Of a stretch of 38,115 nt of DNA, positions 37,546 through 38,115 are shown in pieces. The notes under the pieces are model-generated. The model was not told the origin of the DNA. It did no database searches and saw nothing but the letters and a program-made list of their open reading frames with translations. A program made the position numbers and the translations under genes. How positions within the stretch are numbered: the first letter of the stretch is position 1; each line of letters begins with the position of its first letter. The DNA is from Pseudothermotoga sp. (GTDB lineage Bacteria > Thermotogota > Thermotogae > Thermotogales > DSM-5069), in assembly GCA_003510135.1 (NCBI GenBank), contig DOKY01000019.1:76037-114151 (forward strand), written 5' to 3'.

Positions 37546-38115
37546 ATCCACGACATGGGCCCAGGACCATCATGATTCCCGTTTCCTCGTCACCAAACGT
37601 TAGATAAGCTTTTTCTCTTGTGATCGCCACGGTCAAACCACAGACCAGCGAATCTAAGAAATCTTCATAGTCGCCTTGACTCTTTTGTAGTGGAGCACCC
37701 TCATATCGTTGAACAGCATCATGATCGTTGCGTGGGGATAAACTTCGAAGATGTTGCCGAACTCGAAGCCGTATCCAATCTGTTTCAAACGCTCGTACAG
37801 CAGTTCAGGAAAAAAGAAACGATATTTTTTCTGTTCACAGGATATAAGAGACCAAACTTCGCAAAGTGTTTGAGAAATTCCTTCTCGTTCGGTCTGTGAC
37901 CAGATTCGTTCGTGATGATCAAAGGCGCATCGACTCCGACAGCGGCGTTTGGATATTTTCTTAATGACCCGAGGATCTGTTCGATGTCCTTACGAGAGCC
38001 CGCCGGGAAAGTGTACTCTTTCAAGGGTGGGATGAAAGGCTGCTTTTTCGTTAGATATATTGCAGTTTTTCTAATGATGGTAATGTACAACAGAAGGGAA
38101 AGTAAGTTATATCGG
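37544..38115 (-). pseudogene. DUF429 family gene with two frameshifts (partial at window end)
   Basis: Reading right to left, the first frame gives GSLRKYPNAAVGVDAPLIIT and GHRPNEKEFLKHFAKFGLLY, then loses register at an A6 run near 37835. The next frame gives FFFPELLYERLKQIGYGFEF and FEVYPHATIMMLF; a second shift near 37690 leads to GDYEDFLDSLVCGLTVAITR and the end GIMMVLGPCRG. These blocks match DUF429 (a predicted RNase H-like nuclease family) in the right order. One base at each point would restore a full gene, so either it is recently inactivated or the sequence has errors. The N-terminus is probably beyond the window or also damaged. Confidence 0.7.

Noticed and set aside
1..38115. tRNA, rRNA and CRISPR arrays
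   Set aside because: Reading the intergenic spacers showed no cloverleaf-like CCA-ending units, no rRNA signatures and no regularly spaced repeats. This was done by eye, so a tRNA search program would be needed to exclude tRNAs fully.

Overview
The window looks like a chromosomal stretch of an anaerobic thermophile of the Thermotogae, most likely a Pseudothermotoga or Thermotoga relative. The reasons are the tightly packed operons with strong GGAGG ribosome-binding sites and frequent GTG/TTG starts, the rubrerythrin / superoxide reductase / rubredoxin cluster, the flavodiiron protein paired with a rubredoxin reductase, a peroxiredoxin-nitroreductase fusion of the type known from Thermotoga maritima, and the overall protein sequences. 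The genus is an inference; no rRNA or other marker is present.

Layout. (1) 1-5738: a carbohydrate/glycerol-type operon on the plus strand: the end of a DUF1667 protein, an FGGY kinase, an alkyl-DHAP-synthase-like flavoprotein, a GntR regulator, a ThuA-like protein, a decayed GH172 (DUF2961) gene and a cupin. (2) 5739-6936: a gene-poor stretch with a relic of an IS605-type TnpB end and a small zinc-ribbon gene. (3) 6937-14121: an oxygen-defence island. Rubrerythrin, superoxide reductase, rubredoxin, a small ACT-like regulator and a hemerythrin/PAS protein lie on the plus strand. They face a minus-strand operon of B12-radical-SAM protein, metallophosphoesterase, flavodiiron protein and NADH:rubredoxin-reductase-like flavoprotein. 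Electrons from NAD(P)H can plausibly pass through rubredoxin to the flavodiiron protein, rubrerythrin and superoxide reductase. (4) 14245-16703: a Clp ATPase gene behind a CIRCE element. (5) 16702-19235: a Prx-nitroreductase fusion followed by two broken genes, a coiled-coil protein with a stop and a frameshift and a truncated 2-oxoacid oxidoreductase subunit. (6) 19301-23312: a minus-strand operon for cysteine synthesis (cysE, cysK) continuing into DUF123, AnmK and a radical SAM protein.

(7) 23465-26010: a HAD phosphatase, two exported proteins and a convergent PfkB kinase. (8) 26350-32642: a seven-gene operon that begins with a MoaD-like ubiquitin-fold protein ending in GG and an E1-like activating enzyme lacking the usual zinc cysteines. 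It continues with PlsC, a bifunctional-nuclease-domain protein, a polyprenyl synthase, a large membrane protein with a lipase-like domain that has lost its nucleophile serine, and a TPR membrane protein. (9) 32590-35381: mreB and an mreC-like gene, a small membrane protein and a YitT-family transporter-like protein, all minus strand. (10) 35522-37545: groES-groEL behind a clear promoter and CIRCE element, ended by a strong terminator. (11) 37544-end: a frameshifted DUF429 gene running off the window.

The stretches most worth a second look are the Ubl/E1-led operon, the Clp ATPase that lacks a visible ClpP-docking loop but carries CIRCE, and the cluster of decaying genes at 17.7-19.2 kb and 5.0-6.0 kb. 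No tRNA, rRNA or CRISPR array was recognised.
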